Position numbers and translations under genes: made by a program
Shown: piece by piece, positions 17,035 to 27,100 of the stretch
How positions within the stretch are numbered: position 1 is the first letter of the stretch
How the letters are laid out: the number at the start of each line of letters is the position of its first letter
Notes under the pieces: model-generated
The model's database searches: none
What the model was told of the DNA's origin: nothing
What the model saw: the letters and a program-made list of their open reading frames with translations, nothing else
Assembly: GCF_025639885.1 (NCBI RefSeq)
Contig: NZ_CP106738.1
Coordinates: forward strand, 620,001-684,000
Length of the DNA stretch: 64,000 nt
Source: Roseovarius pelagicus
GTDB taxonomy: Bacteria; Pseudomonadota; Alphaproteobacteria; Rhodobacterales; Rhodobacteraceae
Reading direction: 5' to 3'

Positions 17035-18320
17035 CAGCCGCGCCTGCGTTCCAACCAGCCGGTCAGATGTCCGACAACCTCTTCGCGCAGCGCCTCGTCC
17101 TCGACCTCATCCACCGCCTCGGCAAGAAACGCGAGTGTCAGCAGGTCGGTCGCAAGACCGTGTGGCACACCGCGCGCCCGCAGATAAAACAGCGCCTCTT
17201 CGTCAATCGCCCCAGACGTCGAACCATGCGAACATGCGACATCATCGGCGTAGATTTCCAGTTCCGGCTTGGCCAGAAACTGGCTGTCCCCGTCCAGCAG
17301 CAGTGATTGACTGATCTGGTAACCGTCGGTTTTCTGTGCGCCAGCCTTGACCAAAATCTTGCCTTGGAACACACCCGTGGCCCCGTTGCGCAGCACTTTC
17401 TTGAACACCTGCCGACTTTCGCAGCGTTCGGCGTCGTGCGTGACGAACACCGTGTCATCATGCACGAAATCACCATCCCCCATTGCCGCCCCGGCGACAT
17501 GGGCCATCGCATCATCGCCGGTCAATTCGATCACGCATTCATTGCGTGTAAGCATCCCGTTGGCGGTCATGGTAAAGGATTTAAAGCAGCTTTCTTCGCC
17601 CAGCCGCGCAAACATATGGGTCACTGCCCGCCGCTCGTGATCGCGCCCTTGCACGCGCACGTGATGGAACGCCGCGCGATCGGCGACGTCGACTTCCATG
17701 GACTTGTTGATGCGCGCCGCAGCCGGGCCAGTTTCCAGCAACGTGATCGATGCCTCTGGTTCCAGCTTGACCAAATGGTGCAGAATTGCGTCGGATGTAG
17801 TTGATTTATGGTGGTAAATCAGGTTAATTGGTTTGCTGACCTTTCCCGTGACATGCATCACGATCCCATCCGTCGCCGCCGCCGTGTTCAGTGCGGCCAA
17901 CGGACGTGCAACCGGGTCTTGCCCGCGCGTTTCCAGAACACCATAAATATCACGTGCCCAGTGTATATCGGCCTGAGTGACATCTGCCAGCCGTTCGATC
18001 TGCACGGCTTCCAGCGTCAGGTCATCACTTGCCTCGGGATCAAACACACCGTCGACAAAGACGATCTTGAGCCGATCCAGCGCATCAAAGACTGGCGTTT
18101 CCTTGGGATCAAACAGGGCCGCTTCTGGCGCGTTAGGCTGCACCAGTGTGTCCGGGCGGGTGAATTTCCAATATTCATCCCGGCGGTCGGGCAAGCCCAT
18201 CGTTGTGACACGCGCCAGCGCGTCCTGACGTGCGCTGGTTGCCCAGCCGGATCCAATTGGCACATCGAGCGCGGCCAGCCGCGCCTCGGTGGCATCCTGT
18301 TTTGTCTTTGCAATCGCCAT
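17034..18320 (-). CDS. sufD: Fe-S cluster assembly protein SufD
   Basis: A 428-residue SufD homologue, scaffold component of the SufBCD complex. The C-terminal SufBD core has GVFQGKILVKAGAQKTDGYQ, LLLDGDSQFLAKPELEIYADDV and the CSHGSTSGAIDEEALFYLRARG block. The conserved His of CSHGS is present. ATG at 18320 overlaps the sufC stop (TGATG), giving translational coupling. The N-terminal third is variable, as usual. Confidence 0.94.
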   Translation of the reverse strand: MAIAKTKQDATEARLAALDVPIGSGWATSARQDALARVTTMGLPDRRDEYWKFTRPDTLVQPNAPEAALFDPKETPVFDALDRLKIVFVDGVFDPEASDDLTLEAVQIERLADVTQADIHWARDIYGVLETRGQDPVARPLAALNTAAATDGIVMHVTGKVSKPINLIYHHKSTTSDAILHHLVKLEPEASITLLETGPAAARINKSMEVDVADRAAFHHVRVQGRDHERRAVTHMFARLGEESCFKSFTMTANGMLTRNECVIELTGDDAMAHVAGAAMGDGDFVHDDTVFVTHDAERCESRQVFKKVLRNGATGVFQGKILVKAGAQKTDGYQISQSLLLDGDSQFLAKPELEIYADDVACSHGSTSGAIDEEALFYLRARGVPHGLATDLLTLAFLAEAVDEVEDEALREEVVGHLTGWLERRRG

Positions 18321-19075
18321 CACGCGACCTCCGACAGCAGGTCCGAATAACCGTTCTTCTCAACTTCCATCGCCAGCTCGGGGCCGCCCGATTTAACAAT
18401 GCGCCCATCGGCCATGATGTGCACGACATCAGGTTTGATGTGGTCCAGAAGCCGTTGATAATGCGTAATAACAAGGAACGCTCGTCCAGCATCGCGCAAG
18501 GCGTTCACACCGTCACTGACCAGCTTCATCGCGTCCACGTCCAGACCCGAGTCGGTCTCGTCAAGGATGCACATCTTTGGCTCTAGCATCGCCATTTGCA
18601 GAATCTCATTACGCTTCTTTTCGCCACCCGAAAAACCAACGTTGACGGGACGCTTCAGCATATCGGCGTCAATCTTCAGGTCTTTGGCCTTGGCGCGGAT
18701 CAGCTTCAGGAAATCCGTCGCACTCATCTCGTCTTCACCGCGCGCCTTGCGTTGCGCGTTCACAGCCGTGCGTAGGAAAGTCATGTTGCCCACACCGGGG
18801 ATCTCGACCGGGTATTGAAATGCCAGAAACAGGCCCGCCGACGCGCGCTCTTCGGGCTCCATTTCCAAAATATCTTCGCCATCCAATGCGGCGCTGCCTT
18901 CGGTCACTTCATAGCCATCACGGCCAGACAGAACATAGCTCAGCGTCGATTTGCCTGACCCGTTGGGGCCCATGATTGCATGCACGCTGCCAGCGTCCAC
19001 CGTCAGGTTCACACCCTTCAGGATGGTCTTTTCCTCTTCTTCAAGGTCGACATGCAGGTTCTTGATCTCAAGCAT
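18320..19075 (-). CDS. sufC: Fe-S assembly ATPase SufC
   Basis: A 251-residue ABC-type ATPase: Walker A GPNGSGKST, signature GFSGGEKKRNEI, Walker B MCILDETDSGLDVDA and switch His in VITHYQRLL. The LDETDSGLD variant is diagnostic of SufC. It powers SufBCD during cluster assembly in the cytosol. The gene is followed directly by sufD. Confidence 0.96.
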   Translation of the reverse strand: MLEIKNLHVDLEEEEKTILKGVNLTVDAGSVHAIMGPNGSGKSTLSYVLSGRDGYEVTEGSAALDGEDILEMEPEERASAGLFLAFQYPVEIPGVGNMTFLRTAVNAQRKARGEDEMSATDFLKLIRAKAKDLKIDADMLKRPVNVGFSGGEKKRNEILQMAMLEPKMCILDETDSGLDVDAMKLVSDGVNALRDAGRAFLVITHYQRLLDHIKPDVVHIMADGRIVKSGGPELAMEVEKNGYSDLLSEVA

Positions 19076-19110
19076 TTTTTGCCCCTATCTTCTATACGGT
19101 TTTGCGCCCC

Positions 19111-19713
19111 TCAGGGCCGCGTCATCATGTGAATAATCGTCAGCAGTCGGTCCGCAGGTATCGCCATCGGCGTAACCTCGAACTCTGCCATGCGCCCAAT
19201 CAATTGCGGGGCGCCGAGGAACTCCTCAATCCGGTGATAGCCCTTGCGCCGTTTGTAATCATCTACCAGCAAACGTACCGGGCGCGTGGTTCTGAATGCA
19301 GTGGCCATCGCGCACCCAGTGCGAAAGCGGCCATCGACCAGCACCACGTCGGGTTGTTGAAAATGCGGCTTGTCCCAGATCGCCAACGGATATCGCGCGT
19401 AGCGTTGCCATTCGGCGTCCGTCTCGGGATATCCCCATTCGCGGGTCGGACCGATATCTGCCCAGACGACCTCGACCTTGGACCCCGACACAGGCGGGGA
19501 TTGTGCAAACCAGCCGCGCATCATATCCGCCCAGTTTTCATCGCTCTCGACTGAAAACACGGTTTTGCCCGGCATCTCCGACGCCAGAACGGTGGATCCC
19601 CCACTGCCGTACTCCAGAATGACTGACGCCTCAGCATAGGTGCGCGCGATATGCGCCGCCTCTGCATCGGGCATGGTCAATTCCGGTCGGGATACGGGCG
19701 CAATGTCACTCAT
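19111..19713 (-). CDS. SAM-methyltransferase-like protein inside the suf operon
   Basis: A protein of about 200 residues. Its ILEYGSGGSTVLASEMPGK segment resembles the glycine-rich motif I of class I methyltransferases, followed by VFSVESDENWA, DIGPTREWGYP and the DVVLVDGRFRTGCAMA strand. ATG at 19713 is preferred over an upstream GTG at 19725. It sits between sufB and sufC, an insertion in the usual order. No evidence ties it to iron-sulfur chemistry; similar genes often accompany cell-surface or glycan loci. Confidence 0.7.
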   Translation of the reverse strand: MSDIAPVSRPELTMPDAEAAHIARTYAEASVILEYGSGGSTVLASEMPGKTVFSVESDENWADMMRGWFAQSPPVSGSKVEVVWADIGPTREWGYPETDAEWQRYARYPLAIWDKPHFQQPDVVLVDGRFRTGCAMATAFRTTRPVRLLVDDYKRRKGYHRIEEFLGAPQLIGRMAEFEVTPMAIPADRLLTIIHMMTRP

Positions 19714-19760
19714 CGCGCGCCCCACAGGATCGCTCTATGATGTTTAGGCCAGCCACTGTA

Positions 19761-21284
19761 TTAGCCAACGGAGCCTTCAAGCGAGATCGCAACCAATTGC
19801 TGCGCCTCCATCGCGAATTCCATCGGCAGCGCCTGCAATACGTCCTTGCAGAAGCCGTTTACCACCAGCGCAACCGCCTCTTCCTCGTCCATGCCGCGCT
19901 GACGGCAATAGAACATCTGATCGTCGTCCACCTTGGATGTCGTCGCCTCATGCTCGACGCGGGACGAATTGTTGCGCACTTCGATATAAGGCACGGTATG
20001 TGCCCCGCATTTATCGCCGATCAGCAAACTGTCGCATTGGGTATAATTGCGCGATTCCTTGGCCTTAGGGTGCATACTTACCAATCCGCGATAGGTGTTC
20101 TGCGCCTTGCCCGCGCTGATCCCCTTGGACACGATCCGCGATTTCGTACGTTTACCTAGGTGGACCATCTTGGTGCCGGTATCGGCCTGTTGCATGTTGT
20201 TGGCGATCGCGATGGAGTAAAACTCTCCCTGGCTGTCGTCGCCGCGCAGGATACAGCTGGGGTATTTCCACGTTACGGCTGATCCGGTTTCCACTTGGGT
20301 CCACATCACCTTGGCCCGGTCACCTCGGCAATCGGCGCGTTTGGTGACAAAGTTGTAGATGCCGCCCTTGCCGTCCTCATCACCGGGGTACCAGTTCTGC
20401 ACGGTCGAGTATTTCACCTCGGCGTCTTCCTCGATGATGATCTCGACGACGGCCGCATGTAGCTGTGCAATATCACGTGCAGGTGCAGTGCAGCCTTCCA
20501 GATAGCTGACATAGCTGCCCTTGTCCGCGATGATCAGCGTCCGCTCGAACTGGCCGGTATTCTCGGCATTAATGCGGAAATAGGTGCTTAGCTCCATCGG
20601 GCAGCGCACGCCGGGCGGCACGTAGACAAACGACCCGTCAGAGAACACCGCCGAATTGAGCGTGGCATAAAAGTTGTCCGAAACCGGCACGACAGTCCCC
20701 AGATACTTGCGGACCAAATCGGGGTATTCGCGGATCGCCTCGGAAATCGAGCAAAAGATCACACCGGCCTTTTTCAATTCCGCCTGAAAGGTCGTGCCGA
20801 CCGATACGCTGTCGAACACCGCATCGACGGCCACCTTGCGCCCCTCGGCGGGAACATCCTCTGCACCCTCGACACCAGCAAGAATCATCTGCTCTTTCAA
20901 TGGGATGCCGAGTTTTTTGTAAGTTTCCAACAGCTTGGGATCGACCTCGTCCAGCGATTTCGGTTTGACCTCCATCGATTTTGGACGCGCATAGTAATAC
21001 TGATCCTGAAAATCGATCTCGGGATAATCGACCATCGCCCAGTCAGGCTCTTTCTTGGTCAACCAACGCGCGTAGGCTTCCAGCCGCCACTCGGTCATCC
21101 ACTCAGGTTCTTCGTTCTTTTCGGAAATGAGCCTTACGATGTCCGGGGTCAGGCCCTTGGGCGCGTATTCCATTTCGATATCAGTGGACCAGCCATACTT
21201 GTATGCCCCGCCAACTTCGCGGACTGCATCAACCGTTTCCTGATCGACGCCGTCCTTGACCTGATCGTTATCCAAAGCCGCCAT
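19761..21284 (-). CDS. sufB: Fe-S cluster assembly protein SufB
   Basis: A 507-residue SufB scaffold. Recognisable blocks are the [63 protein letters not shown] and [11 protein letters not shown] regions, plus [17 protein letters not shown] near the C-terminus. The conserved Cys in QCDSLL matches the residue that receives sulfur in SufB. ATG at 21284 follows GGAAGAG; the seven upstream codons overlap the desulfurase stop region. It is part of the iscR-desulfurase-suf operon. Confidence 0.96.
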   Translation of the reverse strand: MAALDNDQVKDGVDQETVDAVREVGGAYKYGWSTDIEMEYAPKGLTPDIVRLISEKNEEPEWMTEWRLEAYARWLTKKEPDWAMVDYPEIDFQDQYYYARPKSMEVKPKSLDEVDPKLLETYKKLGIPLKEQMILAGVEGAEDVPAEGRKVAVDAVFDSVSVGTTFQAELKKAGVIFCSISEAIREYPDLVRKYLGTVVPVSDNFYATLNSAVFSDGSFVYVPPGVRCPMELSTYFRINAENTGQFERTLIIADKGSYVSYLEGCTAPARDIAQLHAAVVEIIIEEDAEVKYSTVQNWYPGDEDGKGGIYNFVTKRADCRGDRAKVMWTQVETGSAVTWKYPSCILRGDDSQGEFYSIAIANNMQQADTGTKMVHLGKRTKSRIVSKGISAGKAQNTYRGLVSMHPKAKESRNYTQCDSLLIGDKCGAHTVPYIEVRNNSSRVEHEATTSKVDDDQMFYCRQRGMDEEEAVALVVNGFCKDVLQALPMEFAMEAQQLVAISLEGSVG

Positions 21285-21301
21285 GCGTCTCTTCCTTTCC
21301 T

Positions 21302-22348
21302 TCACGCCGTGCGGGCGCGGTGTTTCTCAAGGCGCTTCAGCCAGCTATCGGCAAAGCGCAATACATCTTCTTCAGTGTTCTCAGGCCCCAAAGAAACCCG
21401 AATGGCCGAGGCCGCGTCATCCGCCGAATACCCCATCGCCATCAACACGCGACTAGCGCGAACCTTGCCGCTGGAACACGCACTGCCTGCGGAAATGGCA
21501 AATCCGGCCAGATCCATCGCCATCACCTGAGTCTCGCCCTTCCAGCCCGGCGTAAGTATGCAAGACGTATTCGGCAAGCGCTGCGCATCTTTCCCGACAA
21601 AAATAGTCTCTTTTGCGCGGGCTGCAATGGTCTTTTCTAGAATGTTTCTAAGTTTCTCAACCCGATCCCAAACACCATCCGCCAGATCCTGCGCCGACGC
21701 CTCAGCCGCAGCGCCAAATCCCGCGATACCGATGATATTCTCGGTCCCCGAGCGGCGCCCCATTTCCTGACCTCCGCCCCTGATTTGCGCAGCAATCTCA
21801 GTGCCGCGCCGCAACACCAGCGCCCCTATACCCTTTGGTCCGCCGATCTTGTGCGCGGATATCAGTGCCATTTCCGTGCCTGCCCAGTTAAAGGCAACTG
21901 GTACTTTGCCAAAACCCTGCGTCATGTCGCTGACGGCCAGACCCTGCGGCAGGCTCTGTACCACGCCCGTTTCCGAATTCGCCAACTGCAACGTCGACCT
22001 CTCCGGAGAATTCACCGATACGCGCCCGTCTGCTCCGACCATCAGGCTGTCATCGGCCCAAGCCCCCACCGCGTCATGTTCAATGGCCGCCCCCGAAAGG
22101 TCGCGCCCCGAGCAAGCCAGAGCCGCCGCTTCGGTCGCGCCGGAGGTAAAGACCACATCCGCCCCCTCTGCCCCGATCGCCGCCGCGACCTGCGCCCGCG
22201 CCCGCTCGACCAAGGCCTTGGCCGCACGACCTTCGGCATGCACGCTTGACGGATTGCCGACAAGCTGCATCGCGGCGATCATCGCATCGCGCGCGCCGGG
22301 CCGCAGAGGTGCCGTCGCATTGTGATCCAGATAGATCCGCGCGGTCAT
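21302..22348 (-). CDS. Cysteine desulfurase, IscS/NifS-like
   Basis: A 348-residue group I cysteine desulfurase. The start block [15 protein letters not shown], the PLP lysine in [17 protein letters not shown] and the catalytic Cys in [12 protein letters not shown] are all present. The protein is shorter than E. coli IscS (404), as in Rhodobacterales suf operons. ATG at 22348 follows GGTGGG; the open frame extends upstream only through the hairpin-rich spacer. It supplies sulfur together with, or as alternative to, SufS at the operon end. Confidence 0.93.
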   Translation of the reverse strand: MTARIYLDHNATAPLRPGARDAMIAAMQLVGNPSSVHAEGRAAKALVERARAQVAAAIGAEGADVVFTSGATEAAALACSGRDLSGAAIEHDAVGAWADDSLMVGADGRVSVNSPERSTLQLANSETGVVQSLPQGLAVSDMTQGFGKVPVAFNWAGTEMALISAHKIGGPKGIGALVLRRGTEIAAQIRGGGQEMGRRSGTENIIGIAGFGAAAEASAQDLADGVWDRVEKLRNILEKTIAARAKETIFVGKDAQRLPNTSCILTPGWKGETQVMAMDLAGFAISAGSACSSGKVRASRVLMAMGYSADDAASAIRVSLGPENTEEDVLRFADSWLKRLEKHRARTA

Positions 22349-22371
22349 AGCGTTGCCCACCAGTCTTCTTT

Positions 22372-22400
22372 GCAAAAATACGCGCACCGCAGGCCTGCGG
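22372..22400 (-). terminator. Hairpin with T-rich tail between iscR and the desulfurase gene
   Basis: On the minus strand a perfect palindrome CCGCAGGCCTGCGG (22387-22400) is followed by TGCGCG and TATTTTTGC. Hairpins with GTATTTTTGC-type tails recur after Rhodobacteraceae genes. It lies inside the putative operon, so it may set the iscR to suf ratio rather than end transcription fully. Confidence 0.5.
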
Positions 22401-22469
22401 GGGTGGCACAGCCGCACCTATCCCTGCGCGACGCCGCAGGCGGCGCAATCCCTTTGACGCAAATCACGC

Positions 22470-22931
22470 TCAATCCTCGTCCACGACGGCAAACAGGATC
22501 GGAACCGCCGGGCATGGTGCCAGCGAATTGCCCACCACGTCACTCAGCCGGGCCTGATGCAAAAAGACATAAACATGCGCACTCAGCCCTTCCCAGAGCC
22601 GATTGGTCACCGATTGTGCCCGACTGCCGGACGCCCCGCCGGATGCTCCGGCGCCCTTGTGCAAAGCATCAACCGTTTCATCCACTGCTGCCAGAACTTC
22701 GGCCACACGGATTTCGGACGCAGGCCGCGACAGGCGGTATCCTCCGCCCGGGCCGCGCACAGATGCCACCAGATCGGCGCGGCGCAGCTTGACGAATAAC
22801 TGCTCGAGATAGGGTAGCGAAATGTCCTGACGACGCGACACATCTCCGAGCGTGACCAGCGCGCCCTCGGGTTGAAGTGCGATATCGGCAAGCGCGACCA
22901 TCGCGTAGCGCCCTTTCGTGCTGAGCTTCAT
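22470..22931 (-). CDS. iscR: Rrf2-family regulator IscR-like
   Basis: A 153-residue winged-helix regulator: MKLSTKGRYAMVALADIA, SRRQDISLPYLEQLFVKLRRADLV and the VRGPGGGYRLSRPASEI wing. The three-Cys cluster-binding loop of E. coli IscR is missing; the loop here is GAGASGGASGSRAQS and the only Cys lies near the C-terminus (APCPAVP). Rhodobacter IscR is known to bind a cluster with unusual ligands, so sensing may still occur. ATG at 22931 follows GGGGGACGG. It heads the suf operon and probably represses it according to iron-sulfur demand. Confidence 0.92.
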   Translation of the reverse strand: MKLSTKGRYAMVALADIALQPEGALVTLGDVSRRQDISLPYLEQLFVKLRRADLVASVRGPGGGYRLSRPASEIRVAEVLAAVDETVDALHKGAGASGGASGSRAQSVTNRLWEGLSAHVYVFLHQARLSDVVGNSLAPCPAVPILFAVVDED

Positions 22932-23019
22932 CTGCCGTCCCCCTTGAAAAGATTGACCTTGCGCCGCGCAACGCTTATCTCGCATGCAGCCAGAGTGCCC
23001 GGCATCGTCCCGGGTTAAG

Positions 23020-23036
23020 TTTAGAATGATTCTAAA
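23020..23036. promoter_or_regulatory. Irr-type iron control element (ICE-like palindrome)
   Basis: TTTAGAATGATTCTAAA is a perfect 17-bp palindrome (arms TTTAGAAT/ATTCTAAA around one base). It fits the TTTAGAA-N3-TTCTAAA pattern known for Irr binding in alphaproteobacteria. It lies about 90 bases upstream of iscR and 75 bases upstream of the divergent hydrolase, so heme/iron status could act on either gene. Confidence 0.75.
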
Positions 23037-23109
23037 GTGCAGGCGGGATTTCGTCAAGAATACCCGCATGTGCGAGTTGACACGACAACGCAAGGAAAAA
23101 GGGACCTGA

Positions 23110-23763
23110 ATGCCCGAGGTAATCTTTCCCGGCCCAGAGGGCCGTCTCGAAGGCCGCTACCATCCACAAAAGGAAAAAGACGCACCAATCGCGATCGTCC
23201 TGCATCCGCATCCGCAGTTTGGCGGAACGATGAACAATAAGGTCGTCTATAATCTGCATTACGCCTTCTACAACATGGGGTTTACCGTGCTGCGGTTCAA
23301 TTTCCGCGGCGTCGGACGCAGCCAAGGTGAATATGATCAGGGCGTCGGAGAGTTGTCCGACGCAGCGTCGGCGCTCGACTACCTGCAATCGATGAATGCC
23401 AATTCCAAGCATTGCTGGGTGGCAGGATTCTCCTTTGGTGCCTGGGTCGGCATGCAGCTTTTGATGCGACGCCCGGAGATCACCGGGTTTATCAGCGTAT
23501 CGCCACCGGCCAACATGTATGATTTCTCATTCCTTGCGCCCTGCCCATCCTCGGGCCTGATCATCAATGGCAGCAATGACCGCGTGGCCCCACCGGCGGA
23601 CACCACCGCGCTGGTGGCAAAGCTGCATGAACAACAAGGGATCACGGTCCAGCATGACGAAGTGCCCGATTCCGGCCACTTCTTTGAAGAGCCGCATATG
23701 GACACGATGATCAGCACGGTCACCTCCTATGTTAAGCGTCGCCTGACAGAAGGCACACGCTGA
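23110..23763 (+). CDS. Alpha/beta hydrolase, small serine hydrolase type
   Basis: A 217-residue cytosolic hydrolase: HPHPQFGGTMNNKVVYNL, FNFRGVGRSQG and nucleophile elbow GFSFGAWVGM, with late acid GSNDRVAPP and His in DSGHFFEEP. This matches the YpfH/Dlh-like hydrolases with the HPHP(x)GG(x)M(x)N signature, conserved in alphaproteobacteria with no settled substrate. AAAAAGGGACCTGA precedes the ATG. It is divergent from iscR across the ICE-like palindrome and is followed by a small gene three bases later. Confidence 0.88.
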   Translation: MPEVIFPGPEGRLEGRYHPQKEKDAPIAIVLHPHPQFGGTMNNKVVYNLHYAFYNMGFTVLRFNFRGVGRSQGEYDQGVGELSDAASALDYLQSMNANSKHCWVAGFSFGAWVGMQLLMRRPEITGFISVSPPANMYDFSFLAPCPSSGLIINGSNDRVAPPADTTALVAKLHEQQGITVQHDEVPDSGHFFEEPHMDTMISTVTSYVKRRLTEGTR

Positions 23764-23766
23764 CCG

Positions 23767-24006
23767 ATGGGCGTGACCGAGGATCTGGCCGACGCGCTTG
23801 CGCAGGACGTCCTGAAGGCGATCGATCTGACGGGTGACGAGGATCTGGTGGACGAACTGGCACAGATGATGGGTGCCACGTCACAAACCGCCGAAGAGGC
23901 GTTTCTGACGGCGGTTCGAGTGCGCCGCGCCAACATCAAGGCGCGGCAAATTCTACTTGCCAAGGTCAGGGCCTTTAAGGCGGCACAGGACAACGACAAA
24001 GGTTAG
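23767..24006 (+). CDS. Small conserved hypothetical protein
   Basis: A 79-residue, largely helical and acidic protein (MGVTEDLADALAQDVLKAID, DELAQMMGATSQTAEEAFLTA, RRANIKARQILLAK). No signal peptide, membrane helix or cysteine is visible. It begins three bases after the hydrolase stop, so it is surely co-transcribed. I do not recognise a family; the tight link to the hydrolase hints at a shared role. Confidence 0.75.
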   Translation: MGVTEDLADALAQDVLKAIDLTGDEDLVDELAQMMGATSQTAEEAFLTAVRVRRANIKARQILLAKVRAFKAAQDNDKG

Positions 24007-24108
24007 CCTGATCTGATTGAGCGCCTTCGGCGCGCAGGTCAGTGATTTGGTGCTTTAGGCCTGCGGGGGTGTCCTGCCCTTATCTCTTGCTTGTTTTCCG
24101 ATGCACCG

Positions 24109-24129
24109 CCGCCTCCGGCGGGGGTATTT
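24109..24129. terminator. CCGCCTCCGGCGG hairpin between convergent genes
   Basis: A 5-bp stem with a three-base loop is followed on the plus strand by GGGTATTT, the form common at Rhodobacteraceae gene ends. It lies between the small gene (stop 24006) and the convergent mfd (stop 24153). A second small hairpin GCGCC-TTC-GGCGC is at 24021-24033, right after the small gene. Confidence 0.5.
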
Positions 24130-24152
24130 CCGGCAAGAAAAAGCACCCGGTT

Positions 24153-27100
24153 TTATTTACGGGTTGGTTTGCGCGCAGCCGCGACCTTCTCTGCCAAATC
24201 GCGGGCAATGGCAAAGGCGCCTTTGATCTTGTCGCTATCCTTGCGCCAGTCGCGGCGCACGACGATCTTGTTGTCGCGCACTTTCGCCAGCCCTTTTTGC
24301 GCCTCGATGAATTCGACCAGCCCCTGAGGCGATGCAAATTTGTCGTTGTGGAACTGGATCGTGGCGCCCTTGGGTCCGCCGTCAAGTTTGGCAATCCCTG
24401 CACGTTTGCACATCGCCTTGATCCGCACGACCAGCATCAACGTATTCACTTCACGCGGCAGCTTGCCAAAACGGTCAATCAGTTCTGCCGCGAATCCTTC
24501 CAGCTCAACCTTGGTCTGAAGGCTGCTGAGGCGGCGGTAAAGACCGAGGCGCACATCCAGATCGGGCACATACTCCTCGGGGATCAGCACGGGTACACCA
24601 AGGTTGATCTGTGGTGCCCATTGGCTGTCGGCCTCACTGAGGCCTTCCATTTCGCCGGCTTTGATCTTGGCAATCGCCTCTTCGAGCATGGATTGGTACA
24701 ATTCGTACCCCACATCGCGCATCTGGCCTGACTGCTCTTCGCCCAGCAGATTGCCTGCACCGCGAATATCGAGATCTTGGCTGGCCAGCGTGAAACCTGC
24801 ACCGAGCGTGTCGAGGCTACCCAGCACGCGCAGGCGCTTTTCGGCGGCAGGTGTCAGTTTCATCCGTGGCTTGGTGGTGAGATAGGCATAAGCGCGCGTT
24901 TTTGAGCGTCCGACCCGGCCCCGGATCTGATAGAGTTGGCTGAGCCCGAACATGTCCGCGCGGTGGATGACCATCGTGTTGGCGGTCGGAATATCCAGTC
25001 CCGATTCGACAATGGTTGTGGCCAGCAGAACATCGTATTTGCCGTCGTAAAACGCGTTCATCCGGCTGTCGAGTTCTCCCGCCGCCATCTGGCCATGGGC
25101 CACGACATAGCTGAGTTCGGGTAGCTGTGCGGTCAGGAAATCCTCGATTTCCGGCAGATCCGAGATACGCGGCACCACGTAAAAGCTCTGCCCGCCGCGA
25201 TAATGCTCGCGCAACAGCGCCTCGCGGATGGTGACGCCGTCAAACTCGCTGACATAGGTGCGGATCGACAGGCGGTCGACAGGCGGTGTGCCGATAATGC
25301 TAAGGTCCCGCACGCCTGATAGGCTCAGTTGCAGCGTACGCGGGATCGGCGTCGCGGTCAGCGTCAGAACATGCACATCTGATCGCAGCGCCTTGAGACG
25401 CTCCTTGTGCGCCACGCCAAAACGTTGCTCTTCGTCGATGACCAGCAGGCCGAGGTTCTTGAACCGAATGCTCTTGGCCAAGAGCGCGTGGGTACCGACG
25501 ACGATATCAACGGTGCCGCGCGACAGCGCCTCGCGGGTGGCTGCCGCCTCTTTGGCCCCGACAAAGCGTGACAGCGGGCGCACCGAGATGGGGAAGCCGC
25601 GAAACCGCTCGGCGAAGCCCTGATAGTGTTGCCGTGCCAGCAACGTGGTGGGTGCGATCACCGCGACCTGCATCCCCGACATCGCCGCGACGAACGCGGC
25701 ACGCATCGCCACTTCGGTCTTGCCAAATCCGACATCGCCGCAAATCAGGCGATCCATCGGCGTGCCTGCCCCCAGATCGGCAATGACATCCTCGATCGCG
25801 CGCAGCTGGTCATCCGTTTCGGCATAGGGAAAACGGGCTGAAAACGCCTCCCACGCGTGATGCTCGGGCTCCATCACCGGGGCGCGGCGCAGCGCGCGCT
25901 CTGCGGCAATGCGGATCAGCCGGTCGGCCATCTCCTTGATGCGCTCTTTGAGCCGGGCTTTCTTGGCCTGCCACGCGCCACCGCCGAGCTTGTCCAGCAG
26001 GCCCTCTTCGTGGCCGAATCGGCTGAGCAGTTCGATGTTTTCCACCGGTAGGTAAAGCCGCGCGCCCTCGGCGTACTCCAACGCAAGACATTCATGCGCC
26101 GCCCCCAGCGCCGAGATCACTTCCAACCCGTGATAGCGCCCGACACCGTGATCGACATGCACGACCAGATCGCCGGGACTCAGGCTTTGCGCCTCAGTCA
26201 GGAAGTTGTCGGCGCGGCGTCGCCGTTTAGGGGCGCGGATCAGGCGATCACCCAAAATGTCCTGTTCGGCGATGACCGTCAGCCGACCGCTCTCATATGG
26301 CCCCTCAAAGCCATGCTCCAGCGCCCAGACAGCCAAATGCAATCCGCGCTTGCCCAGCCGCCCCGCGTCCTTGACAGTGACGGCCCCGACCAGACCTTCG
26401 TCCTCCAACAGCCCCTCAAGCCGCTCTCGCGCGCCTTCCGAGTAGCACGCCAGCAGGATCGGGCCCTGCCCCAGTTTTGCATCAATGTGCGTCTTCAACG
26501 CCCCGAAAAGGCTCAAGCTTTCCTGCTGTCTCTCTGGCGCGAAATTGCGACCCAAACGCCCGCCCGCATCCGTAACACCTGCTCCGGTGGCCTGTGGCAG
26601 TGCCGACAACTGCAGTACACGACGCGACGCCACCGCTGCCTGCCATGCAGCGTCATCAAGATATAGCAAGCCGGGCGCCACAGGCTTGTAGACGCTGTCA
26701 CCACGCGCCTTGTTCTTCAGCGCCTCGCGGCGGGTCTCGTATTGGTCGGCGATACTGTCCCAGCGGGCAATGCGGCTGGGCGTCACCTGATCGTCAAGCG
26801 TGACCGTCGCCTCTGGCAGATAATCGAATATGGTTTCCAGTCGCGCATGAAAGAATGGCAGCCAATGCTCGACACCCTGATGTTTCCGCCCCGCACTGAC
26901 CGCCTCATAGAGCGGATCATCGGTCCCCGCAGAGCCGAATTCGATGCGGTAGTTCTGGCGAAAACGTGTGATGGCCGCCTCATCGAGGATCACTTCGGAC
27001 ACCGGGGCCAGTTCGATCTGAGTCAGCTTTTCTGTGGTCCGCTGCGTTGCCGGGTCAAACCGGCGGATCCCGTCCAGAACGTCACCAAACAGATCAAGCC

